From Aegilops tauschii subsp. strangulata (Eukaryota > Streptophyta > Magnoliopsida > Poales > Poaceae), in the NCBI RefSeq assembly GCF_002575655.3, contig NC_053039.3:220119622-220183621 (forward strand): a DNA stretch of 64,000 bases. Direction: 5' to 3'. Shown here piece after piece: positions 10,985 to 23,013 of this stretch. The notes below the pieces were generated by a model. It did not search any database and was not told the origin of the DNA. It worked only from the letters and a program-made list of their open reading frames with translations. The translations under genes were made by a program, and so were the position numbers. Numbering within the stretch: position 1 is the stretch's first letter; the number at the start of each line of letters is the position of its first letter.

Positions 10985-11689
10985 CTATGCGAGGGAGGGA
11001 GGCGTCCCAGTCGCGGGCGCTGATCCTGACGTGGCTCCACTTGCGGCACCGTTCTCCTGAGGCCCAGTTCGGAGTAGCTTCTTCTTCTTCTTCTTGGGGA
11101 CGACCTCAGGAGGGTACTGTGTTACATTGCTGTCGGGGTCTTCGATTGACGCTGCTTGGAAGGCGCGCTCGAGGGAGCACACCGCATCTTTCTCTTCGCA
11201 GGGGACTGTGATGATCCCGCCGCTTCCTGGCATCTTGAGGACGTTGTAGCCGTGGTGCGTCACTGCCATGAACTTGGCCAGGGCCGGATACCCGAGGATG
11301 GCATTGTATGGCAGACGGATGTGGGCGACGTCGAAGTCAATGAGCTCGGTGCGGTAGTTGTTGCGCTGTCCGAAGGTGACAGGGAGGCGGACCTGCCCTA
11401 TTGGCGTGGTGGAACAGTCAGTCACTCCTGAGAAGGGCTTGGTAGGCTAAAGCTGATCGTAGGGCACTTGAAGGCTGTCGAATATCTCGACAGACAGGAC
11501 GTTGAGTCATGCGCCGCCGTCGATGAGTGTCTTGGTAACTTGCATGTTGGTGATGACGGGTGAGCAAAGCATCGGGAGAGTGCCAGCGGTGGCCGCGCAC
11601 TTGAGCTGGTCCGCCAAACTGAAAGTGATGGTGCACTTGGACCACCTAAGCGGGCGTGTGGCCTCAAGTCTGGGGAGGACTGTGTTCAC
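10985..11689 (-). pseudogene. Element D aspartic protease and linker, with internal stops
   Basis: The frame reads KTLIDGGA followed by a stop and then LNVLSVEIFDSL. The DGG(A/S)xLN context matches the retropepsin active site of Tat-like Gypsy elements. A second stop follows near 11446. Then comes an open stretch with RLPVTFGQRNNYRTELIDF and AILGYPALAKFMAV, where ILGxPxL is the usual second protease motif. It is recognisable but inactive. Confidence 0.65.
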
Positions 11690-11713
11690 CTCGCGAGCAA
11701 ACTGCTTGAAGAT

Positions 11714-12836
11714 TCACTGAGAGGCTGGAGCTTGGACTCCGCCCAAGATGCAGGCGATAGCCCGCGGATCCTGGAAGCCCCCAGCCCCCTCGTCCTGATG
11801 GTGGTTGTCGTTCCTTCTTGGTGGTGGCGGCAGCAGAGGAAGACCAGCATTGCCCTGAGGACGGTCCTCGCGAGGTTGATCCCTCCAGGCGCCCTCACGA
11901 GGCTGATCCTGCCAGCGGTCCTCACGAGGCCGATCGGGCCACTCCTGGCGAGGGCCACGGTCGTCCGAGCGTCCTCCGCCACGTCCTCCTCCTCGGCCAT
12001 AGCCCCGGTCGTTGCGCTGGGGGCGTCGACCGAGGCGTCCGTCCCAAATGGCCCTGAACTCTTGGTAGTCATTGGTGTTGTGGCTGTGAACGTTGTGGAA
12101 GGCGCAGAACGGTCGGCTGCTCTTGGATGACTCGGGCTGGTCGCAGCCGCGCTTCGTGTCCGGCTCTGCCGCAAGTACGGCCGCTCCCTTACGCTTCACG
12201 TCCTTGGCCTTGGCCTTCTTCTCCTCCAGGTCGGCAGCTAGAAGCTCGAGGAGGGAAAGGCGCCCTTCCTCTGCCCTTGCGCACTTGCCCGAAAGGTTGA
12301 ACAACTCCAAAGACGTGCACAGCTCCTCGTGGATGGCGAGCTCCTCCTTCATCTTGATGTCGCGGACGCCATCGGAAAATGCAGAGATGATGGCCTTGTC
12401 CGTCACCTTGGGGATCTTGAGGCGAACGTTGTTGAAGCGCTGGATGTACTTCTGGAGGGTCTCCCCTGGCTGCTGCTTGCCGCGGCGCAGGTCACCCGCG
12501 GCAGGAGGACGGTCGCGAGTGCCCTGGAAGTTGGCGATGAAGCGGTCGTGCATCTTGTTCCAGGAGGAGATGGAGCCCGGAGGCAGGTTCGGGAGCCATG
12601 AGTGGGCGCCATCCTTGAGAGCCATGGGGAACCAGTTCGCCATGACTTTTTCGTCGCCGTTGGCTGCCTCGATGCTCAGCTCGTAGAGCTACAGGAAATC
12701 CGCTGGGTTGGGGGTGTCGTCGTAGCGAGGAGGCAGGTCTGGCTTGAACTTTCCCGGCCATGCGACGCTACGCAACTCGGGAGTGAAGGCGCGGCAGCCC
12801 GCGGTGGCCACCGGGACCCTTTGCTGATGTGGAGCC
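11714..12836 (-). pseudogene. Element D gag (capsid), minus strand
   Basis: A long open frame from 12643 to 11714 carries a classic gag capsid domain: GAHSWLPNLPPGSISSW, FIANFQGT, GETLQKYIQRFNNV. An alanine/lysine-rich linker, an FCAFHNVHSHNTNDY segment resembling a degenerate zinc-binding motif, and arginine/glycine-rich repeats follow. The same frame continues upstream to the element B junction but is cut by a TAG at 12689-12691. It is read as a nonsense mutation because the sequence on both sides (NPADFL, LYELSIEAANGD) looks like one protein. The GC-rich codon use is unlike the neighbouring Athila elements. Confidence 0.8.
12832..12836. repeat. Target-site duplication of element B, left copy (GAGCC)
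   Basis: GAGCC directly precedes the LTR edge tgctacctc and recurs at 21101-21105 after the other LTR. Confidence 0.92.
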
Positions 12837-14422
12837 TGCTACCTCTTTAGCACTGCGTTGGTTTTCCCTTGAAGAGGAAAGGGTGATGCAGCAAAGTAGC
12901 GTAAGTATTTCCCTCAGTTTTTGAGAACCAAGGTATCAATCCAGTAGGAGGCTACGCGCGAGTCCCTCGCACCTACACAAAACAAATAAATCCTCGCAAC
13001 CAACGTGATAAGGGGTTGTCAATCCCTACACGGTCACTTACGAGAGTGAGATCTGATAGATATGCTAGGATAATATTTTTGGTATTTTTATGATAAAGAT
13101 GCAAAGTAAAATAAAAGCAAAGGTAAAAAGCAACGGAAATAACGAAGTGTTGGAAGATTAATATGATGAAGATAGACCTGGGGGCCATAGGTTTCACTAG
13201 TGGCTTCTCTCAAGAGCATAAGTATTTTACGGTGGGTGAACAAATTACTGTTGAGCAATTGACATAATTGAGCATAGTTATGAGAATATCTAGGTATGTT
13301 CATGTATATAGGCATCACGTCCGAGACAAGTAGACCGACTCCTGCCTGCATCTACTACTATTACTCCACACATCGACCGCTATCCAGCATGCATCTAGAG
13401 TATTAAGTTCATAAGAACAGAGTAACGCCCTAAGCAAGATGACATGATGTTGAGGGATAAATTCATGCAATATGATAAAAAAACATCTTGTTATCCTCGA
13501 TGGCAACAATACAATACGTGCCTTGCTGCCCCTACTGTCACTGGGAAAGGACACCGCAAGGTTGAACACAAAGCTAAGCACTTCTCCCATTGCAAGAAAG
13601 ATAAATCTAGTAGGCCAAACCAAACTGATAATTCGAAGAGACTTGCAAAGATAACCAATCATGCATAAAAGAATTCAGAGAAGATTCAAATATTGTTCAT
13701 AGATAAACTTGATCATAAACCCACAATTCATCGGTCTCAACAAACACACCGCAAAAGAAGATTACATCGAATAGATCTCCACGAGAGAGGGGGGGACATT
13801 GTATTGAGATCCAAAAAGAGAGAAGAAGCCATCTAGCTAATAACTATGGACCCGAAGGTCTGAGGTAAACTACTCACACTTCATCGGAGAGGCTATGGTG
13901 TTGATGTAGAAGCCCTCCCTGATGGATGCCCCCTCCGGCGGAGCTCCGGAACAGGCCCCAAGATGGGATCTCGTGGGTACAGAAGGTTGCGGCGGTGGAA
14001 TTAGGTTTTTGGCTCCGTATCTGATCGTTTGGGGTACGTAGGTATATATAGGAGGAAGGAGTATGTCGGTGGAGCAACATGGGGCCCATGAGGGTGGAGG
14101 GCGCGCCCTGGGGGGTAGGCGCGCCCCCTACCTCGTGGCTTCCTCTTTTGTTTCTTGATGCAAGGTCCAAGTCTCCTGGATCATGTTCGTTCCGAAAATC
14201 ACGTTCCCGAAGGTTTCATTCCGTTTGGACTCTGTTTGATATTCTTTTTCTGCGAAACTCTAAAATAGGAAAAAAAAACCAGCAATTCTGGGCTGGGCCT
14301 CCGGTTAATAGGTTAGTCCCAAAGATAATATAAAAGTGAATAATAAATCCCAATAACATCCAAAACAGAAGATAATATAGCATGGAGCAATCAAAAATTA
14401 TAGATACGTTGGAGACGTATCA
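12837..14422 (-). repeat. Element B 3' LTR (1586 bp)
   Basis: It runs from tgctacctc to gacgtatca on the plus strand and pairs with 19530-21100. In sense orientation it starts tgatacgtctcc. It holds TATATATA at 14043-14050 and the GC-rich hairpin near 14084-14140. Confidence 0.93.
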
Positions 14423-14437
14423 AGCATCCCCAAGCTT
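14423..14437 (-). other. Element B polypurine tract
   Basis: In sense orientation AAGCTTGGGGATGCT lies directly before the 3' LTR start tgatacgtctcc. Confidence 0.85.
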
Positions 14438-17229
14438 AATTCCTGCTCGTCCTCGAGTAGGTAAATGATAAAAACAGAATTTTTGATGCGGAGTTCTACT
14501 TGGCATAATTTCAATGTAATTCTTCTTAATTGTGGTATGAATATTCAGATCCGAAAGATTCAAGACAAAATTTCATATTGACATAAAAATAATAATACTT
14601 CAAGCATACTAACTAAGCAATTATGTCTTCTCAAAATAACATGGCCAAAGAAAGTTATCCCTACAAAATCATATAGTCTGGCTATGCTCTATCTTCACCA
14701 CACAAAATATTTAAATCATGCACAACCCCGATGACAAGCCAAGCAACTGTTTCATACTTTTGACGTTCTCAAACTTTTTCAATCTTCACGCAATACATGA
14801 GCGTGAGCCATGGACATAGCACTATATGTGGAATAGAATGGTGGTTGTGGGGAAGACAAAAAGGAGAAGATAGTCTCACATCAACTAGGCGTATCAACGG
14901 GCTATGGAGATGCTCATCAATAGATATCAATGTGAGTGAGTAGGGATTGCCATGCAACGGATGCACTAGAGCTATAAGTATATGAAAGCTCAACAAAAGA
15001 AACTAAGTGGGTGTGCATCCAACTCGCTTGCTCACGAAGACCTAGGGCATTTTGAGGAAGCCCATCATTGGAATATACAAGCCAAGTTCTATAATGAAAA
15101 ATTCCCACTAGTATATAAAAGTGATATCATAGGAGACTCTCTATCATGAAGATCATGGTGCAACTTTGAAGCACAAGTGTGGTAAAAGGATAGTAACATT
15201 GTCCCTTCTCTCTTTTTCTCTCGTTTTTTTGGGCCTTTTCTTCCTCTCTTTTTTTATGGCCTCTTTTTTTTCGTCCGGAGTCTCATCCCGACTTGTGGGG
15301 GAATCATAGTCTCCATCATCCTTTCCTCACTTGGGACAATGCTCTAAAAATGATGATCATCACACTTTTATTTTCTTACAACTCAATAATTACAACTCGA
15401 TACTTAGAACAAAATATGACTCTATATGAATGCCTCCGGCGGTGTACCGGGATATGCAATGAATCAAGAGTGACATGTATGAAAGAATTATGAACGGTGG
15501 CTTTGCCACAAATACAATGTCAACTACATGATCATGCAAAGCAATATGACAATGATGGAGCGTGTCATAATAAACGGAACGGTGGTAAGTTGCATGGCAA
15601 TATATCTCGGAATGGCTATGGAAATGCCATGATAGGTAGGTATGTTGGCTGTTTTGAGGAAGGTATATGGCGGGTGTATGATACCGGCGAAAAGTGTGCG
15701 GTATTAGAGAGGCTAGCAATGGTGGAAGGAGGAAAAGTGTGTATAATCCATGGACTCAACATTAGTCATAAAGAACTCATATACTTATTGCAAAAATCTA
15801 CAAGTTATCAAAGCAAATATTACGCGCATGCTCCTAGGGGGATAGATTGGTAGGAAAAGACCATCGCTCGTCCCCGACCGCCACTCATAAGGGAGACAAT
15901 CAATAAATAAATCATGCTCCAACTTCATCACATAACGGTTCACCATACGTGCATGCTATGGGAATCACAAACTTCAACACAAGTATTACTCAAATTCAAA
16001 ACTACTCAACTAGCATGACTCTAATATCACCATCTTCATATCTCAAAACAATTATCACGCATCAAACTTCTCATAGTATTCAACACACTCATAAGAATTT
16101 TTACTATTCTTGAATACCTAGCATATTAGGATTATTTAAGCAAATTACCATGCTATTTAAGACTCTCAAAATAATCTAAGTGAAGCATGAGAGATCAATA
16201 GTTTCTATGAAACAAATCCACCACCGTACTCTAAAAGATATAAGTGAAGCACTAGAGCAAAAACTATATAACTCAAAAGATATAAGTGAAGCACATAGAG
16301 TATTCTAATAATTTCCGAATCATGTGTGTCTCTCTCAAAATGTGTGTACAGCAAGGATGATTGTGGTAAACTAAAAAGCAAAGACTCAAATCATACAAGA
16401 CGCTCCAAGCAAAACACATATCATGTGGTGAATAAAAATATAGCTCCAAGTAAAGTTACCGATGGAAGTAGACGAAAGAGGGGATGCCTTCCGGGGCATC
16501 CCCAAGCTTTGGCTTTTTGGTGTCCTTAGATTATCTTGGGGGTGCCATGGGCATCCCCAAGCTTAGGCTCTTGCCACTCCTTGTTCCATAATCCATCAAA
16601 TCATTCACCCAAAACTTGAAAACTTCACAACACAAAACTCAGCAGAAAATCTCGTGAGCTCCGTTAGCGAAAGAAAACAAAAGACCACTTCAAGGTACTG
16701 TAATGAACTCATTCTTTATTTATATTGGTGTTAAACCTACTATATTCCAACTTCTCTATGGTTTATAAACTCTTTTACTAGCCATAGATTCATCAAAATA
16801 AGCAAACAACACACGAAAAACAGAATCTGTCAAAAACAGAACAGTCTGTAGTAATCTGTAACTAACGCAAACTTCTGGAACTCCAAAAAATCATCCAAAA
16901 TAGGAAGACCTAGGCAATTTGTTTATTGATTAGAAGCAATTGGAATCAATATTTTATCACGTTCTGGTGATTTTTAACAATTATTTTCGTGAACAGAAAG
17001 TTTCTGGAAATTACAGCAAGATCAAATAACTATCATCCAAGAAGATCCTATAGGTTTAACTTGGCACAAACACTAATTAAAACATAAAAAACACATCTAA
17101 CCAGAGGCTAGAACAAATATTTATTCCTAAACAGAAGCAAAAATCAAAAAACTAAAGATAAAATTGGGTTGCCTCCCAACAAGCGCTATCGTTTAACGCC
17201 CCTAGCTAGGCATAAAAGCAAGGATAGAT
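14438..17229 (-). other. Element B 3' non-coding region with shared motifs
   Basis: About 2.8 kb without a credible ORF. It holds AAGTGAAGCA-type repeats (about 16176, 16240 and 16279), two extra copies of the polypurine-like gcatccccaagctt (16497 and 16551), and the conserved post-ORF box gggttgcctcccaacaagcg with its continuation (17165-17213). All recur in C, E, H and I. Confidence 0.75.
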
Positions 17230-19260
17230 CTAGGTATTGCCATCTTTGGTAGGCAGTCCATAAGTGGCTCTCATGATAGATTCATATGGTAATTTTATTT
17301 TCTTCCTAGGGAAGTGTTCCATGCCTTTCTTTAATGGAAATTGAAATCTAATATTCCCTTCCTTCATATCAATAATTGCACTAATCGTTCTAAGGAAAGG
17401 TCTACCAAGAATAATAGGACATGAAGGATTGCAATCTATGTCAAGAACGATAAAATCTACGGGCAATAGTTCCTATTTGCAACAATAAGAACATCATTAA
17501 TTCTTCCCATAGGTTCCTTAATAGTGGAATCCGCAAGGTGCAAGTTTAAAGAGCAATCATCAAAATCATGGAAACCTAGCAAATCGCACAAAGTTTTTGG
17601 AATCGTGGAAACACTAGGACCCAAATCACACAAAGCATAGCATTCATGATCTTTAATCTTAATTTTAATAGTAGGTTCCCACTCATCATAAAGTTTTCTA
17701 GGGATAGAAACTTCCAACTCAAGTTTTTCTTCATAAGATTGCATTAAGGCATCAACGATATGTTTGGTAAAAGCTTTATTTTGACTATAAGCATGAGGAG
17801 AATTTAGCACGGATTGCAACAAGGAAATACAATCTATCAAAGAGCAATTATCATAATTAAATTCCTTGAAATCCAAAATAGTGGGTCCATCAATATCTAG
17901 GGTTTTGATTTCTTCAATCCCACTTTTATCAATTTTAGCATCAAGATCTAAAAACTCCGAATTTTTGGAACGCCTTCTAGGTAAAGGTGGATCATATTCA
18001 GTCCCATAATTATCAAGATTCATATTGCAAAACAAAGATTTAATAGGGGACACATCAATAACTTTTAGATCTTCATCTTTATTTTCATAGAAATTTGAAG
18101 AACACGCTTTTATAAAGCAATCTTTCTTAGCACGCATCCTAGCGGTTCTTTCTTTGCACTCATCAATGGAAATTCTCATGGCTTTGAGAGACTCATTGAT
18201 ATCATGCTTAGGAGGAATAGATCTAAGTTTCAAAGAATCAACATCAAGAGAAATTCTATCAACGTTCCTAGCCAATTCATCAACTTTAAGCAATTTTTCT
18301 TCAAGCAAAGCATTGAAATTCTTTTGCGAATTCATAAACTCTTTAAGACTAGTCTCAAATTCAAAGGGCATCTTATTAAAAAATTTCATAAGAATTGTTG
18401 TAGGAATTACCATAATTATTAGAGGAATTACTAGGATAAGGCCTAGGATTAAAGTTTCCTCTATACGCGTTGTTACCAAAATTATTCCTACCAACGAAAT
18501 TCACATCCATAGATTCGTTATTATTCTCAATCAAAGTAGACAAAGGCATATCATTGGGATCAGAAGAAAAACTCTTAGTAGCAAATAATTTCATAAGTTC
18601 ATCCATCTTTCCACTCAAAACATTAATTTCTTCTATCGCATGCACTTTTTTGTTAGTAGATCTTTCAGTGTGCCATTGAGAATAATTAACCATAATATTG
18701 TCTACGAGTTTAGTAGCTTCTCCTAAAGTGATTTCCATAAAAGTGCCTCCCGCGGCCGAATCTAAAAGATTTCTAGAAGCAAAATTCAATCCGGCATAAA
18801 AAAATTGTATAATCAACCACAAATTCAAACCATGAGTAGGGCAATTACGTATCATTAATTTCATCCTCTCCCAAGCTTGTGCAACATGTTCATGATCAAG
18901 TTGCTTAAAATTCATAATATCGTTTCTAAGAGAGATAATCTTAGCGGGAGGAAAATACTTAGAGATAAAAGCATCTTTGCACTTATTCCAAGAATCAATA
19001 CTATTTTTAGGCAAAGACGAAAACCAAGCTTTAGCACGATCTCTAAGCGAAAAAGGAAATAGCTTCAGTTTAACAATATCATTATCAACATCTTTCTTCT
19101 TTTGCATATCACACAAATCAACGAAGCTATTTAGATGAGTAGAGGCATCTTCACTAGGAAGGCCGGCGAATTGATCTTTCATGACAAGATTCAACAAAGC
19201 AGCATTGATTTCACAAGATTCAGTATCGGTAAGAGGAGCAATTGGAGTGCTAGAAATCAT
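17230..19260 (-). pseudogene. Element B gag-protease ORF, frameshifted
   Basis: Read leftwards from ATG at 19260, it encodes a gag domain (FPFSLRDRAKAWFSSLP, HVAQAWERMKLMIRNCP), an asparagine-rich stretch, a coiled-coil-like segment (LLEEKLLKVDELARNVDRI) and a protease (CYALCDLGPSVSTIP, then IILGRPFLRT). The frame shifts near 18385 and again near 17460. The active-site motif reads DLGPS, whereas element C has DFGAS, so the protease is probably dead. Relative to C, a short upstream segment starting MAQDNT (from about 19310) is cut off by a small deletion and a TAG. Only gag and protease are encoded. Confidence 0.85.
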
Positions 19261-19500
19261 TATTGTTGGTATTGGTAAAGTCACATAATATGGTATTATC
19301 TTGAGCCATCGTGACAAGCAAGCAATCCAACACACGACCAAACAAGAGATGGGCAAAAAGAGGCAAACGGAAAAGAGAGGGCGAATAAAACTGCAAGGGT
19401 GAAGTGGGGGAGAGGAAAACGAGAGGCAAATGGCAAATAATGTAATGCGGGAGATAAGGGTTTTTGATGGGTACTTGGTATGTTGACTTTTGCGTAGACC

Positions 19501-19518
19501 TCCCCGGCAACGGCGCCA
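19501..19518 (-). other. Element B primer-binding site
   Basis: In sense orientation TGGCGCCGTTGCCGGGGA, complementary to the 3' end of tRNA-Asp, 11 bases from the 5' LTR end. Confidence 0.9.
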
Positions 19519-19529
19519 GAAATCCTTCT

Positions 19530-21100
19530 TGCTACCTCTTGAGCACTGCGTTGGTTTTCCCTTGAAGAGGAAAGGGTGATGCAGCAAGGTAGCATAAGTA
19601 TTTCCCTCAGTTTTTGAGAACCAAGGTATCAATCCAGTAGGAGGCTACGCGCGAGTCCCTCACACCTACACAAAACAAATAAATCCTCGCAACCAACACG
19701 ATAAGGGGTTGTCAATCCCTACACGGTCACTTACGAGAGTGAGATCTGATAGATATGCTAGGATAATATTTTTGGTATTTTTATGATAAAGATGCAAAGT
19801 AAAATAAAAGCAAAGGTAAAAAGCAACGGAAATAACGAAGTGTTGGAAGATTAATATGATGAAGATAGACCTGGGGGCCATAGGTTTCACTAGTGTCTTC
19901 TCTCAAGAGCATAAGTATTTTACGGTGGGTGAACAAATTACTATTGAGCAATTGACATAATTGAGCATAGTTATGAGAATATCTAGGTATGATCATGTAT
20001 ATAGGCATCACGTCCGAGACAAGTAGACCGACTCCTGCCTGCATCTACTACTATTACTCCACACATCGGCCGCTATCCAGCATGCATCTAGAGTATTAAG
20101 TTCATAAGAACAGAGTAACGCCTTAAGCAAGATGACATGATGTAGAGGGATAAATTCATGCAATATGATAAAAAACCCATCTTGTTATCCTCGATGGCAA
20201 CAATACAATACGTGTCTTGCTGCCCCTATTGTCACTAGGAAAGGACACCGCAAGATTGAACCCAAAGCTAAGCACTTCTCCCATTGCAAGAAAGATCAAT
20301 CTAGTAGGCCAAACCAAACTGATAATTCGAAGAGACTTGTAAAGATAACCAATCATACATAAAAGAATTTGGAGAAGATTCAAATATTGTTCACAGATAA
20401 ACTTGATCTTAAACCCACAATTCATCGGTCTCAACAAAGACACCGCAAAAGTAGATTACATCGAATAGATCTCCACGAGAGAGGGGGAGAACATTGTATT
20501 GAGATCCAAAAAGAGAGAAGAAGCCATCTAGCTAATAAGTATGGACCCTAAGGTCTAAGGTAAACTACTCACACTTCATCGGAGAGGCTATGGTGTTGAT
20601 GTAGAAGCCCTCCCTGATGGATGCCCCCTCCGGCGGAGCTCCGGAACAGGCCCCAAGATGGGATCTCGTGGGTACAGAAGGTTGCGGCGGTGGAATTAGG
20701 TTTTTGGATCCGTATCTGATCGTTTGGGGGTACGTAGGTATATATAGGAGGAAGGAGTACATCGGTGGAGCAACATGGGGCCCACGAGGGTGGAGGGCGC
20801 GCCCTCCTACCTCGTGGCTTCCTCTTTTGTTTCTTGACGTAAGGTCCAAGTCTCCTGGATCATGTTCGTTCTGAAAATCATGTTCCCGAAGGTTTCATTC
20901 CGTTTGGACTCCGTTTGATATTCTTTTTCTGTGAAACTCTAAAATAGGCAAAAAAAACAGCAATTCTGGGTTGGGCCTCCGGTTAATAGGTTAGTCCCAA
21001 AAATAATATAAAAGTGAATAATAAAGCCCAATAACGTCCAAAACAGAAGATAATATAGCATGGAGCAATCAAAAATTATAGATACGTTGGAGACGTATCA
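19530..21100 (-). repeat. Element B 5' LTR (1571 bp)
   Basis: It pairs with 12837-14422 and ends at gacgtatca, followed by GAGCC. A short deletion relative to the 3' LTR removes one arm of the GC-rich hairpin (around 20800). TATATATA lies at 20739-20746. Confidence 0.93.
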
Positions 21101-21739
21101 GAGCCTGCCCTTGATGCCCGCGCACCGCCACCGCAGGCGGCGCACGGTCTTGTCGCAGAGGTGCTGGGAGCACGGGAGCGTTTTCTTGCGGACGAGGGAC
21201 TTCTTGGCAGCTTCCTTCTTCGCGCACGGGTGCCCGACGCGGTGGGTCGCGCCGCGGGGGGGGGGCGCACGCCTTGGCGCCAGGACGCCATCTTGGTGCG
21301 GAGGTGGTGGTGGTGGCGGTGGCGCTCCATGGGCCACGTCACCCGCAGTTGGCGGAGGGCAAGGCAGCGAGAGGCACGGCGCGAGGGAGCCCCCCGCGGC
21401 GCTGACGAGCTCGGCGATGCGGTCCAGCCAGTCCTTGTAGAGGTCGTCGATGGGGCGGTAGCACAGGAGTTCGCGTGCCATGCACAACGCGGCCTGCGCG
21501 TCCGTGGGAGCGCGACGGGCGTGAGACGACGAGCCGGCCGGGGTCAGCAACGGAGTGGCGGTGCGGCCGTCCCGCCGCACCAAGGGGTGCAGCGAGGACG
21601 CTTGCTGCTCGTTCCCCGCCGGGCCGGTGACGGCGTTGGCGGAAGGCGACGGAGAACGACGGGGAGGCCCGCCGACAGGAGCCGTCTGAACGGCGAGGGC
21701 GGCCCGGCGCTCAGCGCGAGCTCGGCAAGCGTCCGCCAT
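21101..21739 (-). pseudogene. Element D N-terminal gag region
   Basis: An open minus-strand frame starts at ATG 21739, about 50 bases beyond the primer site, and runs to the element B junction. It is alanine-, arginine- and proline-rich with low complexity (a proline run near its centre) and a central MARELLCYRPIDDLYKDWLDRI stretch, shown here only in part. Before element B inserted, the frame would have continued into 12836. I do not recognise a catalytic domain. It is probably the variable N-terminus of a Tat-type gag. Confidence 0.55.
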
Positions 21740-21791
21740 GGAGACAATGAAGCGACGGGACGCGGATCGACGTAAGGAAAGCTTCGGCGCA

Positions 21792-21809
21792 CCCCTGCCT
21801 GGCGCGCCA
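21792..21809 (-). other. Element D primer-binding site
   Basis: In sense orientation TGGCGCGCCAGGCAGGGG begins two bases after the LTR end ...ccgaca. It differs from the tRNA-Asp site of the Athila elements. I do not assign the primer tRNA. Confidence 0.7.
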
Positions 21810-21811
21810 AA

Positions 21812-22705
21812 TGTCGGATTTCGGGTTCCGACAAAACCCTCAAGGTTCGAACACTGGGGTGTGCGCGAAGATCTCCCCCTACCTAATCACGCCCTCAACC
21901 TTGCCACGATCTCAAAGGCTAGCTCGACGAACTCGCAACACAAGAGACACAAGATTTATACTGGTTCGGGCCACCGTTGTGGTGTAATACCCTACTCCAG
22001 TGTGGTGTGGTGGATTGCCTCTCGGGCTGAGGATGAACAGTACAAGGGGAAGAACAGCCTCCTGAAGCGAGGTGTTCTTGTGCTTGGTGGGTGTAAGGAT
22101 GGGATGGATCTAGTCCAAGATGAGATGCCTCCTACTGTGGTGGCTAGCCCTATTTATAGAGGCCCTGGTCCTCTCCACAAATATTGAGCGGGAAGGGATC
22201 CAACAACGGCCAATTTGATGGGGGACAGCTAGTACAAGCTATCCTGACTAAAGGTGATCTTCGGCTGCCAAAGGCTCTGGTGGTGACGCCGTCTTGGGCT
22301 CCACGGTGACCTCCGTCCTGCCGTCCTGCTGGTCTTGGTCTCGTTGCACTGATATGGAAACCTTTTCCTGATGCCTCGGTACTCATCGTCTGTGTTTCCC
22401 ACTTTAGCACCAAAGAGGAAACGAGGACATTGTGCGCACTAGCGCCCGCCTGGTCTTGGTCGTCATGGCTGACGTCGTAGGAACCTCGCGAGGTTCGCCT
22501 TGCCTTGATCTCTCCGCCCCTCGCGAGCCATCCTGGTGAGGCCGCTCCCGAGGAGGTCTCGTGTCGTCCGCCTCGCGAGGCTTGGCCCCTCGCGAGGGTC
22601 TTGAGCGCTTGTTGGTGAAGACATGCCGTACTGGGCCGCGAGTGGAGCCACGCCGTGGGCCACAGGCAGGCAAGTCTGGGGACCCCCGTTCCCAGAACGC
22701 CGACA
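21812..22705 (-). repeat. Element D 5' LTR (894 bp)
   Basis: In sense orientation it starts tgtcggcgttctgggaac and ends gaaatccgaca, with tgtcg/cgaca termini. A TATA box is at 22151-22158 (TATTTATA on the plus strand). The matching 3' LTR lies outside the window or is lost. Confidence 0.82.
22151..22158 (-). promoter_or_regulatory. TATA box of the element D LTR
   Basis: TATAAATA in sense orientation, followed by GGGCTAGCC, within the LTR. Confidence 0.6.
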
Positions 22706-22935
22706 AATCTTTAGCAACCTAAGCACGGCTTTTGCTTTTGCTAAAACTACTGAAAAAACTCCCGTTAAGATTGGCAAGATTACTCAAGTTACCAAGAACA
22801 AGGGTGCAACTTCTAGCATTACTAATGGAGATCTTAAAAATGATTAGTATTCATCCAAATTTTGTTGAAGTTGCAAAAGATCCCATTGATAAGAATGAAT
22901 TCCTCAATTTTATGCCTAGAAGTTTTCCTATTTAG
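22706..22935 (+). pseudogene. Element E, end of a coding region
   Basis: Two overlapping short frames read lysine- and threonine-rich residues (VKIGKITQVTKNKG) and then NFVEVAKDPIDKNEFLNF. They appear to be the C-terminal remnant of the element's ORF, just before the conserved post-ORF box. The 5' part is cut off by element D, so the product cannot be identified. Its length and frame are uncertain. Confidence 0.35.
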
Positions 22936-23013
22936 TTGCTAAATCTTCAAATAAATCTGATTGTGTGATTGAGGAGTTGGAGAACAAAGATGACAAAACT
23001 TAGATCCTTGCTT

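Larger units (their letters stand above)
12837..21100 (-). mobile_element. Element B: non-autonomous Athila-like Gypsy element (gag-PR only)
   Basis: Two ~1.58 kb LTRs flank 5.1 kb that encodes only gag and an aspartic protease on the minus strand. It has a tRNA-Asp-type primer site, a polypurine tract and a GAGCC duplication. No RT, RNase H or integrase is present, so it must have been mobilised by another element. It shares its family with element C. Its gag and protease are broken by small frameshifts. It is inserted in element D. Confidence 0.93.
10147..22705 (-). mobile_element. Element D: degenerate Gypsy retrotransposon (Tat-like), split by element B
   Basis: Read on the minus strand it has a 5' LTR (22705-21812), a primer site, gag, protease and reverse transcriptase remnants. 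It continues past element A to 1-55 and off the window. Element B interrupts it at 12837-21100 with a GAGCC duplication. Its GC-rich coding region differs sharply from the AT-rich Athila elements around it. The DGGA protease motif and gag type suggest the Tat lineage. Many stops, frameshifts and an RT deletion show it is the oldest layer at this end of the window. Confidence 0.75.

Noticed and set aside
10915..12686. Plus-strand ORFs across element D (10915-11211, 11732-12130, 12093-12686)
   Set aside because: They lie antisense to recognisable gag, protease and RT and result from high GC content.
19501..19518. A tRNA-Asp gene
   Set aside because: Only 18 bases complementary to the tRNA 3' end are present, at the LTR border, so it is a primer-binding site.
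21060..21775. Plus-strand ORFs at the element B/D junction
   Set aside because: They are antisense to the D gag N-terminus, and one crosses the insertion junction.
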